A stretch of DNA of 64,000 nt from JBLUOA01 sp048060095 (GTDB taxonomy: Bacteria; Pseudomonadota; Alphaproteobacteria; Rhodobacterales; Rhodobacteraceae), in contig NZ_JBLUOA010000001.1 in NCBI RefSeq assembly GCF_048060095.1, positions 1,364,001 to 1,428,000 of the forward strand. The letters run 5' to 3'. Made by a program: the position numbers and the translations under genes. Below are positions 18,817-26,700 of this stretch, piece by piece; within the stretch, counting starts at the first letter, position 1, and every line of letters starts with the position of its first letter. Under the pieces are notes generated by a model that searched no databases, was not told the DNA's origin, and saw only the letters and a list, made by a program, of their open reading frames with translations.

Positions 18817-18976
18817 CCCGACCCGATTACACAATCCGTCTGTGCGCGACCACTGCTTTCTTGGGGTAGTCATGCGTCAGGCGAAAAGCGGGGTTGCAGG
18901 GTTGTCGGTTGTCCTTCGCCAGTGAGGGGCGCACATCAAGGCCAACACGGATACAGACATTCAAGGAACCAGACCA

Positions 18977-19198
18977 ATGGCAACGCTTGCCCACGCTGAC
19001 ACATCCCGCCCCGCATTCTCTCGCCTGCGCACGTTCTTCAAATCAGTTGGCGCGGCGCTTGTGCGTTCCGGTGAATATTCTTCGCGGGTTCGGATGGTTG
19101 AACGCTACCAAAATATGTCGGATGAAGAACTTGCGAAACGCGGCATCAAGCGTGACGACATCGTGCGTCACGTATTTGGCGACCTGTTTTACTGCTGA
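18977..19198 (+). CDS. DUF1127 small protein
   Basis: A 73-residue protein with the Arg-rich DUF1127 motif at its C-terminal half (YQNMSDEELAKRGIKRDDIVRHVFGDLFYC). AAGGA lies about 9 bases before the ATG. In Rhodobacter relatives, small DUF1127 proteins have been linked to stress responses and RNA maturation, but no role can be read from this sequence. It stands alone, convergent with the next gene. Confidence 0.85.
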   Translation: MATLAHADTSRPAFSRLRTFFKSVGAALVRSGEYSSRVRMVERYQNMSDEELAKRGIKRDDIVRHVFGDLFYC

Positions 19199-19205
19199 TC
19201 GGCGG

Positions 19206-20168
19206 CTATTCCGCCGGTTCGGTTTCCGGTTCCGGGTTGCACACGCCCTGCATACTTAGCCGTTCCATCCGCGCCTGAAGGCGCGGGGCGCGCATTCGGT
19301 TGATGACGTTGTTGCAAACTGCGAACGCGAATTCCTCACGCCCATCATCATCCAGACGGCGCACCAGCTTTTCCAGATAGGGAAGATGGCTGCGCCGTTT
19401 GCGGTAAAGCGTGTGAAAGCCCAGCGGGGTCAGCGTGCCCTCGCAGGCCATTTCCAGCAGCGGGCGCAGCAGGCCCATCGCTTTCAGGTCCGCTTCGACA
19501 GCCCGGCCCGTGCCGCGCAGCCGCAGCTTGCGGGTGTTGCGACGGGTGAAGAGGGCGGCGTGCATCGCATCCTCCACCTCATCCGGGTCGTAGAGAATAT
19601 AAGCTGCGTCCGCGGCTTCGATCATATCCGGGGCAAAGCCGTAGCGGTCGGTGAACGACGCCCGCCGCATCCGGGCAAAGCGGGTGTCCCACTCCGCCAC
19701 ACGCGGGTCGAGAGAGGCTTGCGGCGACAGTGCCAGCACGGTCGAACCGGGCGCGACGACAGAGAACGCGGCGGCGGCATAGCCGCACATATCGGCGCCG
19801 TAAAAGACGACCTGATCGAAATCCTCAAAGAACCCGTCATCGACCAAGCGGTCGAAATATCCATAGATGGCCGGGTCACGGAACCACGTTTGATCGTGGG
19901 CAATAATGCATAGATGCGACCAGCCGTGATTCTGCACGATCTCATGGCCGAGCGGCAGGGCTCGCTCCGACGATCTGCGAATCTGGTCGGCGGTTTCAAA
20001 CGTCACCAGCAGGATCGGATCGCGATCCAGAAAAACGGCGGAGTGTTTCGGGCCGAGGGGTTCGAAATAGCCTTGTTCCTCGCCGAAATCCTCAAGCGCG
20101 GCCAGCCAATCTTCAACGGTCGTCAGGCTTTTCAGATCGGGCAGCGGGGCGCTGGGCGTTTCGGTCAT
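19206..20168 (-). CDS. Conserved Rhodobacterales protein with a degenerate alpha/beta-hydrolase look
   Basis: I recognise the protein type from Rhodobacterales genomes, but not its function; similar entries may be named phosphoadenosine phosphosulfate reductase, for which I see no support (no ECGxH or CysH motifs). At residues 124-130 the segment GADMCGY sits where a nucleophile elbow (GxSxG) would be in a serine hydrolase, between VVFY and AAAAFSVVAPG. The Ser is missing. A C-terminal helical part (about 225-300) is rich in Arg. No signal peptide is seen. Confidence 0.6.
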   Translation of the reverse strand: MTETPSAPLPDLKSLTTVEDWLAALEDFGEEQGYFEPLGPKHSAVFLDRDPILLVTFETADQIRRSSERALPLGHEIVQNHGWSHLCIIAHDQTWFRDPAIYGYFDRLVDDGFFEDFDQVVFYGADMCGYAAAAFSVVAPGSTVLALSPQASLDPRVAEWDTRFARMRRASFTDRYGFAPDMIEAADAAYILYDPDEVEDAMHAALFTRRNTRKLRLRGTGRAVEADLKAMGLLRPLLEMACEGTLTPLGFHTLYRKRRSHLPYLEKLVRRLDDDGREEFAFAVCNNVINRMRAPRLQARMERLSMQGVCNPEPETEPAE

Positions 20169-20319
20169 TCTTGGTCCTTGTCGGCGTGGTGAAGTCTTCC
20201 GTTCGGCGAGTCATTTTGGCGCTCGCCCTCATTCCTAAATGCGGAATTTCAGGCCGTCGGGCAAGCTGTTTTCGGGGCGCGGAACTCGCCTGAAAAACGA
20301 ACCGGATTTGGGGATGGAT

Positions 20320-21006
20320 TTAGGGGCGCACGAAAGCGACGACCTTACCGCGCGATGTGTCGGGATCATAGATAAGGCCCGCGCGCGACATCGCGTCAAA
20401 GATCGCGCCGATTCCTGCTGGGCCGATGGTCTTGGGGTGAAGTTCAATGATCGCGACACGTAAACTGCCGAGGTCAGCCGCGGGGAGCAGCGATGCTTCG
20501 CCTCCTTCGATGTCGCAGATCAGAAGCGTAGGTTTCAGTGTCTGCAAGACATCGTTGACGTTGTGCGCGGGTACGGCGACGGTTTCAACGATCCGCCCGC
20601 CTGAGGTATAGTCAAGCGATGACGCCACGAAATCGCGCCGAACGTAAAAATCGGCGGTGGTTTCTGGGCCGTCGGTCAGCACCGCGTTTTCAACGCGCGC
20701 ATCCGTGACGCCGTTCAATTCGTGGACCGTTTTGATATAGGGGATGAGCGTCGGGTTCGCCTCATAGACGGTTATCGCGGCAACGCCCACCTTGCGCGAC
20801 AGCGCGGTCGAGATGAAACCGATCCCCGCGCCAAGCTCCAACACGCGGTCCTCTGGCCGGGCAAGGCGGAGCAGCGCGTCGTGTTCCTTATTCTCATACC
20901 GCCCCTCTCGCAGCAGTTGGCGGCGCTTTGCGGTCAGGATAGACTTGTCGTTCGGGAACTTCATGCCCCGCGACCAGATCATTGATGTGCCGCTATCCTC
21001 AGCCAC
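20320..21006 (-). CDS. FkbM family methyltransferase
   Basis: SAM-dependent methyltransferase of the FkbM family, often acting on sugar or polyketide hydroxyls. Motifs: VLELGAGIGFISTAL (SAM loop), VYEANPTLIPYIKTVHELNG, and LLICDIEGGEASLLP, the family's D-x-E-G-x-E block. It follows the LysE gene with almost no gap. The frame begins with GTG at 21006; a start at MIWSRG (20982), with GAGGA upstream, is also possible. No glycan gene is nearby, so the substrate is open. Confidence 0.8.
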   Translation of the reverse strand: MAEDSGTSMIWSRGMKFPNDKSILTAKRRQLLREGRYENKEHDALLRLARPEDRVLELGAGIGFISTALSRKVGVAAITVYEANPTLIPYIKTVHELNGVTDARVENAVLTDGPETTADFYVRRDFVASSLDYTSGGRIVETVAVPAHNVNDVLQTLKPTLLICDIEGGEASLLPAADLGSLRVAIIELHPKTIGPAGIGAIFDAMSRAGLIYDPDTSRGKVVAFVRP

Positions 21007-21009
21007 GGA

Positions 21010-21633
21010 TCACGCGCGTTTCAGCGTTACTGTAAACGCGCCGAGGGCAATCAACGCTCCGCCCCCGATCCGGTTGATCCAATGCAAGACCGACGGGCGG
21101 CGGATCTGCCGCCGCATCCGGTCGGCCAGCAGCGCGTAGGTCAGGGCATTCACAAAGCCGAGAGCGACGAAACTCGCGATCAGGATAGCGAATTGCGGCA
21201 GCAGTGGCGCGTCGGGGCGCAGGAATTGCGGAACAAAGGCGATGAAAAAGCCAATGCTTTTGGGGTTGAGCGCGGTCACGGCAGTCGCGTGCCAGAACAC
21301 CGCGCGGGCGTCGGTGGGCGGCGTCTCCGCCTCTGGCGTCAGGGGGCGGACGGGACTGCGCAGCAGACGGATGCCGAGGTAGATCAGATAGATCGCACCA
21401 ACCCATTTTAGAACAGTGAACAGGGTGGCAGAGGTCTGGACCAACGCGCCAAGGCCGGCGAGCGATGCGCTCATCGCCAGAAGATCGCCAAGCGCGACCC
21501 CGGCTGCGGTTGCAATCGCAATGCGCCGCCCCTGGCTTAGCGCATAGCTGACGGTCAGCATGACGGTCGGACCCGGAATGATGACCAGAACGAAAGAGGC
21601 AAGGACAAACGCCAGCCAGATATCAAATGCCAT
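21010..21633 (-). CDS. LysE family amino-acid exporter
   Basis: An RhtB/LysE-type exporter with about six membrane helices. The N-terminal signature is LASFVLVIIPGPTVMLTVSYALSQG, and ALNPKSIGFFIAFVPQFL is the second conserved block. The start MAFDIWLAFVL gives 207 residues, the usual size, and GGAGGG precedes it. An upstream extension would be Pro-rich and out of family. The gene is divergent from the DUF1203 gene, with about 118 bases shared between them. Confidence 0.88.
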   Translation of the reverse strand: MAFDIWLAFVLASFVLVIIPGPTVMLTVSYALSQGRRIAIATAAGVALGDLLAMSASLAGLGALVQTSATLFTVLKWVGAIYLIYLGIRLLRSPVRPLTPEAETPPTDARAVFWHATAVTALNPKSIGFFIAFVPQFLRPDAPLLPQFAILIASFVALGFVNALTYALLADRMRRQIRRPSVLHWINRIGGGALIALGAFTVTLKRA

Positions 21634-21751
21634 GAAACCCTCCGCAATTGATCCGACAAAGCCTGAGGGGGTCAGCCATGTCAATGCGCAGCATCCGGGT
21701 CGCGGTGGGGCGGGCCTTGGTGAAAGATCGGGCAAAAGGAAAGGATACGAC

Positions 21752-22219
21752 ATGACACCGACATTTCACCCCTACGACTCCGATTGGGTCGCCGCGATCC
21801 GTGCGGGCGGGCCGGACGCCTACGACCGCCCGGCTGAAAAAGCCGTGTCCGATGGCGGTGGCCATCCGTGCCGGTGTTGCCTGAGCGATGTGGAAAAGGG
21901 CGCGCCGATGCTGGTCTGCTCCGCCCGCCCGTTTGAGGGTGTGCATCCCTATGCCGAAACCGGCCCCGTGTTCCTGCATGCCAAGGATTGCAACGCTTGG
22001 GCGGGCGAGGGACTACCGCCGATTATCGCCGCGCGGGCCGAGTTTCTGCTGAAGGCCTACTCGGCCAACGAACGGATCGTCGAAGGCACCGGGCGGATCA
22101 CCAAGACCGAAGACCTCACGGACGCGTTTGAAGCGCTATTCGCCCGGCCCGAGGTTGCGTTCATCGACCTGCGGTCGGCCAGTAACAACTGCTTCCTGAC
22201 CCGGATCACCCGCGGGTAG
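21752..22219 (+). CDS. DUF1203 domain-containing protein
   Basis: A 155-residue cytosolic protein of the DUF1203 family. The Cys-rich segment HPCRCCLSDVEKGAPMLVCSARPF resembles a zinc or metal site, and GPVFLHAKDCNAW is the other family block. AAAGGA lies about 9 bases before the chosen ATG; a longer in-frame extension reaches back to 21560 over the divergent promoter and is unlikely. Function is unknown. Confidence 0.8.
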   Translation: MTPTFHPYDSDWVAAIRAGGPDAYDRPAEKAVSDGGGHPCRCCLSDVEKGAPMLVCSARPFEGVHPYAETGPVFLHAKDCNAWAGEGLPPIIAARAEFLLKAYSANERIVEGTGRITKTEDLTDAFEALFARPEVAFIDLRSASNNCFLTRITRG

Positions 22220-22221
22220 GG

Positions 22222-22258
22222 CGGAAACGAAAGCACCCTCGCGCTGGGCGAGGGTGCT
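22222..22258 (-). terminator. Rho-independent terminator of infC
   Basis: A perfect 11-base-pair stem, AGCACCCTCGC at 22232-22242 and its complement at 22248-22258, with a 5-base loop. On the - strand the stem is followed by TTTCGTTTCC, a broken T-run. It lies between the convergent DUF1203 and infC genes. Confidence 0.6.
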
Positions 22259-22287
22259 GAAAACTCATACAACGGGATGGCGCAATC

Positions 22288-22833
22288 TTATTTGCTGAGT
22301 GGGCCGATCATCATGATCATCTGGCGGCCTTCCATCTTGGGCATGTTTTCGACCTTGCCGACCTCTTTGGTGTCTTCGGCCACACGCTCCAACAGATTAC
22401 GACCCAGATCCTGGTGCGCCATCTCACGCCCCCGGAACCGGAGCGAGATTTTAACCTTGTCGCCGTTTTCAAGAAACTTGAACACGTTGCGCATTTTCAC
22501 ATCGTAGTCATGGGTATCGGTGTTCGGTCTGAACTTCACCTCTTTGACTTCGATGATCTTCTGCTTTTTGCGCGCTTCGGATTCGCGCTTTTGCTGTTCG
22601 TATTTGTACTTGCCGAAATCCATGATCTTGCAGACCGGTGGATTCGCGTTCGGCGAAATCTCGACAAGATCAAGCCCGGCTTCATCAGCCATTTCCATGG
22701 CGCGTTCTGGTGTTACGACACCGGCATTTTCGCCGTCTGCGCCAATAAGCCGGATTTCGGAGGCCCGAATACGGTCGTTGACGCGGGGGCCTGTTTCACG
22801 CACCGGCGGGGCGTTGTGTGGTCTACGGGCTAT
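22288..22833 (-). CDS. infC: Translation initiation factor IF-3, probable non-ATG start
   Basis: Binds the 30S subunit and checks the start codon and initiator tRNA. Conserved blocks: RVNDRIRASEIRLIGADGE, AGLDLVEISPNANPPVCKIMDFGKYKYE, KFRPNTDTHDYDVKMR and KISLRFRGREMAHQDLG. An ATG frame opens at 22890, but the family start should be near IARRPHNAPP. The strong site AAGGA (22846-22842) is followed after 5 bases by ATC and after 8 by ATA, in frame. infC in E. coli starts with AUU and is autoregulated through it; the same seems true here. I give the ATA at 22833 (181 residues) with the ATC at 22836 as alternative. Confidence 0.88.
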   Translation of the reverse strand: MARRPHNAPPVRETGPRVNDRIRASEIRLIGADGENAGVVTPERAMEMADEAGLDLVEISPNANPPVCKIMDFGKYKYEQQKRESEARKKQKIIEVKEVKFRPNTDTHDYDVKMRNVFKFLENGDKVKISLRFRGREMAHQDLGRNLLERVAEDTKEVGKVENMPKMEGRQMIMMIGPLSK

Positions 22834-23063
22834 GATATTGATCCTTCGATTGTTAAAACGTCTGCGATTACGGGAAAATAGACGGCGCACCCCGGTGTTT
22901 CAACCGGTTATTACCCTTCAATGAGCAATAGGTCGCCACTTAATTGCTGTCTGCTTTTCATTTTCGTCCACATCTGCCATTTAACCGCCAAGCCGCCCGT
23001 TCGGAACCCGAGCGGGCCGTAATGCGTTTAATGATTTGCGGAACCTGAAGAGGACTAAAGCTA

Positions 23064-23792
23064 ATGAACAAAACCTGGATCATCATCATCCTGCTCGCTG
23101 CTGTTGCGGTCGGTGGGTATGCCTACTTCAGCAACCAAGAGGCTGCGGACGGGGCAATGGAAGAAGCTGCGGAGTCTGTGGAATCCCCGGAAGCGCTTGA
23201 AGAAGCGACCGAAGCCGCCGGCGACGCTGCAAGCGAGTCTGCCGAAGGTGTTGCAGATGCCGTTGAAGGTGCTGCGGACGACGCGACAGAAGCTGCAGAA
23301 GGTGCCGCCGACGCCGTTGAAGGCGCGGCCGACGACGCAACCGAGGCAGCCGAGGGCGCAGCCGATGCGACGACCGAAGCCGCTGAGGGTGCTGTTGAAG
23401 AAGCCACCGAAGCAGCCGAAGGCGCAGCGGAAGCCGTTGAAGGCGCCGCTGATGAGGCTGCCGACGCCGCTGAAGGCGCTGTAGAAGAGGCGACGGAAGC
23501 TGCCGAAGGAGCAACCGACGAAGCAACCGAAGCTGTTGAAGGCGCAACCGAGGAAGCCACCGAAGCTGCCGAAGGTGCGACTGAAGCCGCAGAAGGTGCT
23601 GGCGACGCAATGGCCGAAGAGGCGCTGACCGAAGAAGGCTTCAACGCCGATCAAGTCGTCGAAATGATCCAGAACTCGGATCTTGGCGATCTGCAGAAAT
23701 CGGCTCTGACCGCGGCGGTTGAACAAGCCGCCGAAAACCCGGAGCTGATCGACGACGTGCTGACCCAGGTGCGCGGCGCGCTGGGCCAGTAA
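23064..23792 (+). CDS. Membrane-anchored Ala/Glu repeat protein (LEA-like)
   Basis: Residues 5-22 form one hydrophobic helix (WIIIILLAAVAVGGYAYF), so the rest is likely periplasmic. Residues about 55-190 are almost only Ala, Glu, Asp, Gly, Thr and Val, in repeats of 7 (EGAADAV) and 11 (EGAVEEATEAA). Both periods fit a long amphipathic, acidic helix like group 3 LEA proteins. A non-repetitive C-terminal part (about 193-242, EEGFNADQVVEMIQNSDLGD) looks like a small helical domain. GAGGA precedes the ATG and a strong terminator follows. I do not recognise a named family; a coil or spacer role is a guess. Confidence 0.75.
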   Translation: MNKTWIIIILLAAVAVGGYAYFSNQEAADGAMEEAAESVESPEALEEATEAAGDAASESAEGVADAVEGAADDATEAAEGAADAVEGAADDATEAAEGAADATTEAAEGAVEEATEAAEGAAEAVEGAADEAADAAEGAVEEATEAAEGATDEATEAVEGATEEATEAAEGATEAAEGAGDAMAEEALTEEGFNADQVVEMIQNSDLGDLQKSALTAAVEQAAENPELIDDVLTQVRGALGQ

Positions 23793-23837
23793 GCTGAGTT
23801 AAGCCAATCGGCCAAAGGTCGGTTGGAAGAAATGAAG

Positions 23838-23867
23838 AAGCCCCGGAGTTTTCTCCGGGGCTTTTTT
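23838..23867 (+). terminator. Rho-independent terminator
   Basis: AAGCCCCGGAG pairs with CTCCGGGGCTT around a TTTT loop and runs into six T. It ends the transcript of the repeat protein 46 bases after its stop and isolates the Rieske-like gene. Confidence 0.88.
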
Positions 23868-23945
23868 ATCGAGGTGGGGTGGCCGTTCACCTTATCGCCC
23901 GCGCGCGGGTTGAATTGCAGACTCCGTCCCACTAGCGTGATTGGA

Positions 23946-24569
23946 ATGCCTGATCCTGAGCCGCATTCTTCATCTCGTAGAAATTTTCTGAGTTATGCCA
24001 CTACGGGCTTCGTTGCGACTGCGGTTGGAGCTGGAATTTGGGGGCTAGGCCGAGCGCTCGCACCCGATGCGTCCGTCTTGACGACAAAAACTCTTACGAT
24101 CGATTTGGATATCGTTCCAGCCGGCGAGCAGCACGTGTATTTACATGTGAATAAACCAGTTTTTGTTCGCCGATTGACCGCGGAGCAAGTGGCGGCGGTC
24201 GCCGATACGGATATCACGTCTTTACACGACCGGTTTGCGCAAAATCGGAACCTGGACGACTTTGCTGAAGCAACGGTAGTGAATCGGACGATATCAACTT
24301 CGGACGGCACGTTCGTTGTAGTCGTTGGGACTTGCACGCGGAATAGTTGTGTTACGATGTTCGATTTTGGTGATTTCGGTGGCTGGTTTTGCGCGTGCTG
24401 TAGCACGCACTACGATGTCATTGGCCGACGTCGCAAAGGTATCGCGCCCAGAAATTTGGATATTCCAAGATTCGCCGTTTCACAGAACACGCTTACGATT
24501 TTGCCCGTCCCGGGTCAGCTAAGCCGAGAGCACTATCTAGATTTACTGTTTGGAAGCGGTGGTGCGTGA
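23946..24569 (+). CDS. Divergent Rieske (PetA-like) protein lacking both histidine ligands
   Basis: The architecture is that of the cytochrome bc1 iron-sulfur subunit: an RR-type N-terminus (RRNFLSYATT, residues 11-20), one membrane anchor (about 20-37), a hinge, then a Rieske-like domain with KPVFVRRLTAEQ and GDFGGWFCACCSTHYD. In working proteins box I is CTHLGC and box II is CPCHGS. Here box I is C130-T-R-N-S-C135 and box II is C149-A-C-C-S-T, so both His ligands are replaced (Arg132, Cys152) while all four cysteines stay. No cytochrome b or c1 gene is adjacent. Codon use is more A+T-rich than in neighbours. No strong ribosome-binding site is seen before the ATG; GTG at 23937 is an alternative start. 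Confidence 0.8.
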   Translation: MPDPEPHSSSRRNFLSYATTGFVATAVGAGIWGLGRALAPDASVLTTKTLTIDLDIVPAGEQHVYLHVNKPVFVRRLTAEQVAAVADTDITSLHDRFAQNRNLDDFAEATVVNRTISTSDGTFVVVVGTCTRNSCVTMFDFGDFGGWFCACCSTHYDVIGRRRKGIAPRNLDIPRFAVSQNTLTILPVPGQLSREHYLDLLFGSGGA

Positions 24570-24632
24570 AGCGGTTGGCAGATGCCGGACCACGGTTGCG
24601 CCGCCAGGCACTAGATCAAGCCAACCCCAACC

Positions 24633-25466
24633 TCACCCCACAAACGCCTTCTCGACGACATACTCTGCCGGGTCCGAATTCGCTCCTTCACGCAACCCGA
24701 ATCCTTCGAGGATTTCTTTCAGGTCGTTGTTCAACCCGAGCGAGCCGCAGACCATGGCCCGATCCGTTTCGGGCGCCATGCGCTCGATGCCAAGGTCTTT
24801 GAATAACGTCCCGTCGCTAAGCAGTGTGGTGATGCGGCCCATCTTGGCGCTCTGCTCGCGTGTGGTCGTCGGGTAATAGCGCAGCTTTTTCAGGTTGTCC
24901 TCGCCAATCAGTTCGCCGAGCAATTCGTCGGAACGAATATTCTCAATCAACTGGCGGCTATATTCCAGCTCCGCTACGTCGCGGCAGGTGTGGGTGACGA
25001 TCACTTCGTCGTAATCTTCATAAGTTTGCGGATCGCGTAGGAGCGAGGCGAAGGGCGCAAAGCCCGTGCCTGTCGCGAAGAACCAGATGCGCTTGCCGGG
25101 CAGCAGGGCGTCATGGACCAGCGTGCCGACGGGTTTCGGGCGCAGAATGATCTCATCCCCCGGCTGGATGTGCTGAAGGCGAGAGGTCAGAGGGCCGTCC
25201 TGCACCTTGATCGAGTAAAACTCAAGCTCCTCATCCCAACTGGGCGACGCGATGGAGTAGGCGCGCAGCAGCGGGCGGCCATTGTCGCCCATCAGACCGA
25301 TCATCACGAATTCGCCAGAGCGGAAGCGCAGCGATTGCGGGCGTGTCACGCGGAAGGAAAACAGCCGGTCGGTCCAATGTTTGACCTCGGTCACGGTCTG
25401 CGCGTCGGGCAGGGTGGGGACGGCTTTCGCGGTTGCGGTATCGGTCACTTTTACTTGCTCATTCAT
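24633..25466 (-). CDS. fpr: Ferredoxin--NADP reductase
   Basis: FAD enzyme moving electrons between NADPH and ferredoxin or flavodoxin. Motifs: FAD-binding RAYSIASP, NADP-site GTGFAPFASLLRDP, and the C-terminal NLGL-like CGSLGLNNDLKEILEGFGL ending EYVVEKAFVG, typical of the bacterial subclass. It ends the sulfur assimilation cluster on the - strand, about 65 bases after DUF934. With no cysJ present, it is a good candidate for supplying reduced ferredoxin to the sulfite reductase (inference). Confidence 0.92.
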   Translation of the reverse strand: MNEQVKVTDTATAKAVPTLPDAQTVTEVKHWTDRLFSFRVTRPQSLRFRSGEFVMIGLMGDNGRPLLRAYSIASPSWDEELEFYSIKVQDGPLTSRLQHIQPGDEIILRPKPVGTLVHDALLPGKRIWFFATGTGFAPFASLLRDPQTYEDYDEVIVTHTCRDVAELEYSRQLIENIRSDELLGELIGEDNLKKLRYYPTTTREQSAKMGRITTLLSDGTLFKDLGIERMAPETDRAMVCGSLGLNNDLKEILEGFGLREGANSDPAEYVVEKAFVG

Positions 25467-25531
25467 AGGGTTTGCCGGGGGCGGGCCCCGTCCTCTGTCC
25501 TGGTCGATATATTGGGTTTGGTGGCCGGGGT

Positions 25532-25948
25532 CTAGGCGCGCAGCCGCGACTGATAGTCATGGTCGCGCCAGTTTGCGCGGAACTGCCACTGTTCCTCGGG
25601 CTGGCGGGCGGCGAGGTCTTCGGCGATCTCAACCTCATCAAAACCAGCACGGCGGGCCATGGTGTATTGGTCGGCAATCACGTGCCCCTTGGCGCGCAGC
25701 CGCCCCTGAAAACCCATCAGGCGCAGGCGGCGGGCGATGGTAAAGCCGCGGCCATCGGCAAAACTGGGGAAATCGACGCGGATCATGTCGATCTGCTCAA
25801 GGTGGTCGGTCAGCGTTTCGGGCTGCGCATCTGACGGCAGGTCAATGGCCAGCGCGGGCGGGGTGTTTGCGGGCAGTTCGTCCGCGGTGAAAAAGCCGTG
25901 CGCCCAGTCTTCGGGCTGAAAACCTGTGTCGGTCACGATCGTTGTCAT
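25532..25948 (-). CDS. DUF934 protein of the sulfite reduction cluster
   Basis: A 138-residue protein of the DUF934 family. The core reads IDMIRVDFPSFADGRGFTIARRLRLMGFQGRLRAKGHVIADQYTMA in short conserved pieces, the part most kept between species. No cofactor motif is obvious. It overlaps the cysH stop by four bases. DUF934 genes recur beside ferredoxin-dependent cysI, so a role in sulfite reduction is likely but unproven. Confidence 0.88.
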   Translation of the reverse strand: MTTIVTDTGFQPEDWAHGFFTADELPANTPPALAIDLPSDAQPETLTDHLEQIDMIRVDFPSFADGRGFTIARRLRLMGFQGRLRAKGHVIADQYTMARRAGFDEVEIAEDLAARQPEEQWQFRANWRDHDYQSRLRA

Positions 25949-26700
25949 TGGGTTTGTCCTTCACTCACGGGTTGGCGAACCATTTTGCCATCGACAAAGT
26001 GGATGCCACATTCGGTTTTTTCTTCGCCGCGCCAACGCCCGGCGCGGGGGTCTTCGCCGTCTTTGACGGGCGAGGTGCAGGGCGCACAGCCAATCGACGG
26101 ATAGCCCTTGGCGACCAGCGGGTGCCGGGGCAGGCGGTTTTCAGTCATATATTCGCGCACGTCTTCCGGTGCCCAATGGGCGAGCGGGTTGATCTTGATC
26201 CGCGCGTCGCCCTCGGGTTCGAAAAATTCTAGCGCGGCGCGGGTTCCGCTTTGGAACCGCTTGCGCCCGGTGATCCACGCGTCGAAGCCATGCAGCGCGT
26301 GTTGCAGCGGCACGGTTTTGCGCAGGTCGCAGCAGGCGTCCTTGTTGCGTTGGTTCAGCGTGCCGTCCGGGTCCGTCATCGCGATGTCGCGCGGCGCGGG
26401 CGTGATCCGGCGCACGTCGGTCAGGCCCAGGCGTTCGGCAAGCTCCATCTGATAGACCAGCGTTTCGGCAAACAGCATCTGCGTGTCGATGAAGATCACC
26501 GGCGTCGTGCGATCCATGACAGACACGAGGTGCAACAGCACGACCGACTCCGCCCCAAAGGACGACACCAGCGCGATCCGCCCGACCAAGGGGTCGGACA
26601 GCGCACGCTCCAGAACCGAGGTCGCGCCGTGGTGACGGTAGCGTCGGTTCAGTTCCGCGGCACGATCCGCGACGGAAGGGATGGGGGTTTCAAGCGGCAT
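25945..26700 (-). CDS. cysH: Adenylyl-sulfate (APS/PAPS) reductase
   Basis: Reduces activated sulfate to sulfite using thioredoxin. Motifs: SSFGAESVVLLHL (PP-loop), Cys123-Cys124 in DACCDLRKT, C205-x2-C208 in SIGCAPC and the catalytic Cys231 in ECGIH. The CC...CxxC set binds a 4Fe-4S cluster and marks the APS-reducing type, unlike E. coli CysH, which lacks it. I start at MPLETPIPSV (251 residues); a frame reaching 26970 would run over cysI. It overlaps the end of cysI by 11 bases. Confidence 0.92.
   Translation of the reverse strand: MPLETPIPSVADRAAELNRRYRHHGATSVLERALSDPLVGRIALVSSFGAESVVLLHLVSVMDRTTPVIFIDTQMLFAETLVYQMELAERLGLTDVRRITPAPRDIAMTDPDGTLNQRNKDACCDLRKTVPLQHALHGFDAWITGRKRFQSGTRAALEFFEPEGDARIKINPLAHWAPEDVREYMTENRLPRHPLVAKGYPSIGCAPCTSPVKDGEDPRAGRWRGEEKTECGIHFVDGKMVRQPVSEGQTQ

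Noticed and set aside
23270..23610. Repetitive DNA considered as a CRISPR or minisatellite
   Set aside because: Units are 21 and 33 bases, in frame, with no unique spacers; the repeats are explained by the protein sequence.
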